Of a DNA stretch of 64,000 nt, positions 62,284 through 64,000 are shown piece after piece; within the stretch, counting starts at the first letter, position 1; each line of letters begins with the position of its first letter. Origin of the DNA: Aeromonas jandaei (GTDB lineage Bacteria; Pseudomonadota; Gammaproteobacteria; Enterobacterales; Aeromonadaceae); NCBI RefSeq assembly GCF_037890695.1, contig NZ_CP149571.1:798501-862500 (forward strand), given 5' to 3'. Position numbers and translations under genes: made by a program. Under the pieces are notes generated by a model. The model worked only from the letters and a program-made list of their open reading frames with translations. It was not told where the DNA came from and did not search any database.

Positions 62284-62942
62284 AATACAAGCTGATGAGC
62301 CTGGGGCTGGGGATTGCCCTCAGTCTGGGCATCCTGCTGTTTATGGCCACACTGGTTGAACCGCCCCGGGGCGAGAAGCTGGCGAGCGAGCAGAAGCCCA
62401 TTGTCATCAATATGCAGAACGAGGTGACCGAGGTGCAGGTGCGCGAGCGTCCGGTGCCGCAGGAGCCCGAGCCTCTGCCAGAGCCTCCTGCCGCATTGGC
62501 CTCGACACCGCTGCCGATGCCCGCAGCGGCCCCCTTGGCGGCCGTTGAGCCGAGTCTGGATCTGGTATCCAGCCTCAGCGCTGTGCAGGTTTATGCCCCC
62601 GGTGTGGCGACCAGTACCGCGCCGGTATTGAGTGGCAACTACCACGGCCAGCAGCAGGGGGCGGGCATTGGCGTCGGTGACATGCTGATGCCGCTGCAAC
62701 GGATCGAGCCGGTCTACCCCTATCGTGCCCAGCAGTCAGGGATCGAAGGATTCGTCACCCTGCGTTTTAGCGTGAATGCTGAAGGTGGTGTGCAGGATGT
62801 CGAGGTGATTGAGGCTAAGCCCAAGCGACAGTTCGAGCGGGCGGCAATTCAGGCGATCAACAAGTGGCGCTATCAGCCGAGACCGGGCGCCACCGACAAG
62901 CTGGTGCAAGTCATCACGCTCAAATTCAAACTGGAGTCATAA
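62280..62942 (+). CDS. tonB: TonB energy-transducing protein (TonB2 type)
   Basis: A 220 aa protein with an N-terminal membrane helix (LGLGIALSLGILLFMATLV), a Pro/Glu-rich linker (PVPQEPEPLPEPP) that spans the periplasm, and a C-terminal TonB domain (VYPYRAQQSGIEGFVTLRF, WRYQPRP). It passes the proton-motive energy from ExbBD-TtpC to outer-membrane siderophore or heme receptors. No receptor gene lies in the window. Confidence 0.94.
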   Translation: MKYKLMSLGLGIALSLGILLFMATLVEPPRGEKLASEQKPIVINMQNEVTEVQVRERPVPQEPEPLPEPPAALASTPLPMPAAAPLAAVEPSLDLVSSLSAVQVYAPGVATSTAPVLSGNYHGQQQGAGIGVGDMLMPLQRIEPVYPYRAQQSGIEGFVTLRFSVNAEGGVQDVEVIEAKPKRQFERAAIQAINKWRYQPRPGATDKLVQVITLKFKLES

Positions 62943-62944
62943 CT

Positions 62945-64000
62945 ATGTTGCGGATCTGGATCTGTCTGCTGGCCCTGGTTGGCCAAGCCTGTCTGGCGAT
63001 GGAGGTCAGCCCTCACTTCTCCCGTCAGCTTGAACCCGTGATGAAGCTCTATCAGTCTGGTCAGTGGCAACAAGCCCAGAGCAAGGCATCCGGTCTCAAG
63101 CCAAATAGCGATGCCGAACGTGCCTGGCTGGCGCAGTTGCAAGCCTCGCTGGCAGCCAATCTGCAACAGACCACCCAGGCGAGCCGTTATGTCGAACAGG
63201 CCCTTGCCTATAAAGAGTGGCCCGAGCAACAACAGCTCCAGCTGCTGCGACTGCGCGGCGATATTCAGGCCCAGCAATCCAACTGGTCTGGTGCCATCGC
63301 CAGCTACAAGGCGGCGCTGGCGCTCAAGCAAGACGATGCACTGCGCCTGCGTCTGGCCGGCCTCTATTACCACAACAAGCAGTACGGTGACGCCGCCAGC
63401 CAGAGTGAACAGTTGTTGAAAAAGGGTTGGCAGAAGCAGGCTGCCATCATTCGTCTCTCCGCCCTCACCGCTCAGCAACGTTATGGCGTGGCGGCCGATC
63501 AGGCGGCCGAGCTGATCAGCCACGAACCCAAAGAGAGCAAATGGTGGCAGCAGGCGGTGTCGCTCAACCTCTCTGCCAAACGGGGTGATCAGGCGTTGGC
63601 ATTGCTGCAGACCGCCATCGACAAAAAACTGATGGATGACGCGTCTGCCCGCAATCAGCTGATCCGCCTCTATGCCTGGCAAGGGCTGCCTTATCGTGGG
63701 GCCCGTCTGCTTGAAGCGGCCATGACCAAGGGACAGATGAAGCAAAGTGCTGAAAATCGCCAACTGCTGGCCCAATTGTGGGAAGGTGCCCGGGAGTGGT
63801 CACAAGCGGTCGATAGCTGGCAACAGCTGGCCAACCAGCATGGTCAGCCCAAAGCGGCCATGCGCGCCGCCGAACTGCTGCTGCAACAGGGCAAGACAGA
63901 TGCCGCCATGACCCAGCTCGCCGCCATCAAGTCGGTAAAAGGCGAGCAAGGCAATCGTGCCAAAGCGCTGCTGGTGCAGGCACACCTTAATAAGGAGCAG
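62945..64000 (+). CDS. TPR-repeat protein of the TonB2 operon, 3' end missing
   Basis: At least 352 aa, open at the right edge. A signal peptide (LRIWICLLALVGQACLAM) precedes tandem tetratricopeptide-like helices, e.g. GDIQAQQSNWSGAIASYKAALALK, and the AAELLLQQGKTDAAM repeats. A TPR protein follows tonB in TonB2 operons of related genera. Probably periplasmic; function not established. The ATG lies two bases after the tonB stop. Confidence 0.88.
   Translation, partial: MLRIWICLLALVGQACLAMEVSPHFSRQLEPVMKLYQSGQWQQAQSKASGLKPNSDAERAWLAQLQASLAANLQQTTQASRYVEQALAYKEWPEQQQLQLLRLRGDIQAQQSNWSGAIASYKAALALKQDDALRLRLAGLYYHNKQYGDAASQSEQLLKKGWQKQAAIIRLSALTAQQRYGVAADQAAELISHEPKESKWWQQAVSLNLSAKRGDQALALLQTAIDKKLMDDASARNQLIRLYAWQGLPYRGARLLEAAMTKGQMKQSAENRQLLAQLWEGAREWSQAVDSWQQLANQHGQPKAAMRAAELLLQQGKTDAAMTQLAAIKSVKGEQGNRAKALLVQAHLNKEQ

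Overview
The window is a 64 kb piece of a GC-rich gammaproteobacterial chromosome centred on the replication origin. The best fit is Aeromonas. The reasons are a class D beta-lactamase of the OXA-12/AmpS type linked to a CreBC/BlrAB two-component pair, a LuxR protein close to Aeromonas AhyR, and the gene order gyrB-recF-dnaN-dnaA / rpmH-rnpA-yidD-yidC-mnmE-mioC-oriC-mnmG-rsmG-parAB-atp. The species cannot be fixed from the sequence alone. No tRNA, rRNA, insertion sequence, prophage or CRISPR array was seen.

Layout: 1-5 kb holds the 3' part of an RND drug-efflux permease and an orphan sensor kinase. 5.1-6.6 kb is glutathione reductase followed by a decayed second copy of its own 3' end. 6.7-14.6 kb is a kdpFABCDE potassium operon in which kdpD is frameshifted. 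14.6-23.5 kb holds an MFS transporter with a divergent AraC regulator, avtA, two small heat-shock genes, an UlaG-like hydrolase, two regulators, a VOC protein and a GNAT protein. 23.6-29.6 kb is dnaA-dnaN-recF-gyrB on the minus strand. 29.9-32.1 kb is a polar amino acid (cystine-type) ABC transporter. 32.3-41.8 kb runs from rpmH to parB and includes oriC. 42-48.9 kb is the complete ATP synthase operon atpIBEFHAGDC, followed by glmU. 50.4-55.5 kb is a minus-strand beta-lactamase regulon (blrA-blrB-bla, an inner-membrane lipoprotein, a frameshifted creD). 55.6-58.2 kb is a DeoR-family regulator and glmS. 58.3-64 kb is a LuxR solo and a Fur-box-preceded TonB2-type operon (DUF3450, TtpC-like, ExbB, ExbD, TonB, TPR) that runs off the window.

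Several parts work together. ParA/ParB (40.1-41.8 kb) should act on four parS palindromes found here at 14.6, 17.0, 22.7 and 26.0 kb. DnaA should act on its own promoter, on the mioC promoter and on oriC, where Dam sites are dense. GlmU and GlmS make UDP-GlcNAc, a murein precursor, and flank a regulon that reacts to murein damage. Non-coding signals found by eye include a sigma-32 promoter with ROSE-like RNA thermometers, a triple repeat upstream of kdpF, a duplicated DeoR-type operator, a creD blr/cre tag, and a terminator-like hairpin in the atp leader.

Three genes (kdpD, rsmG, creD) carry small frameshifts. In rsmG the pattern (two one-base losses in G and C runs) looks more like base-calling error than decay, so these reading frames should be checked before any biological conclusion.
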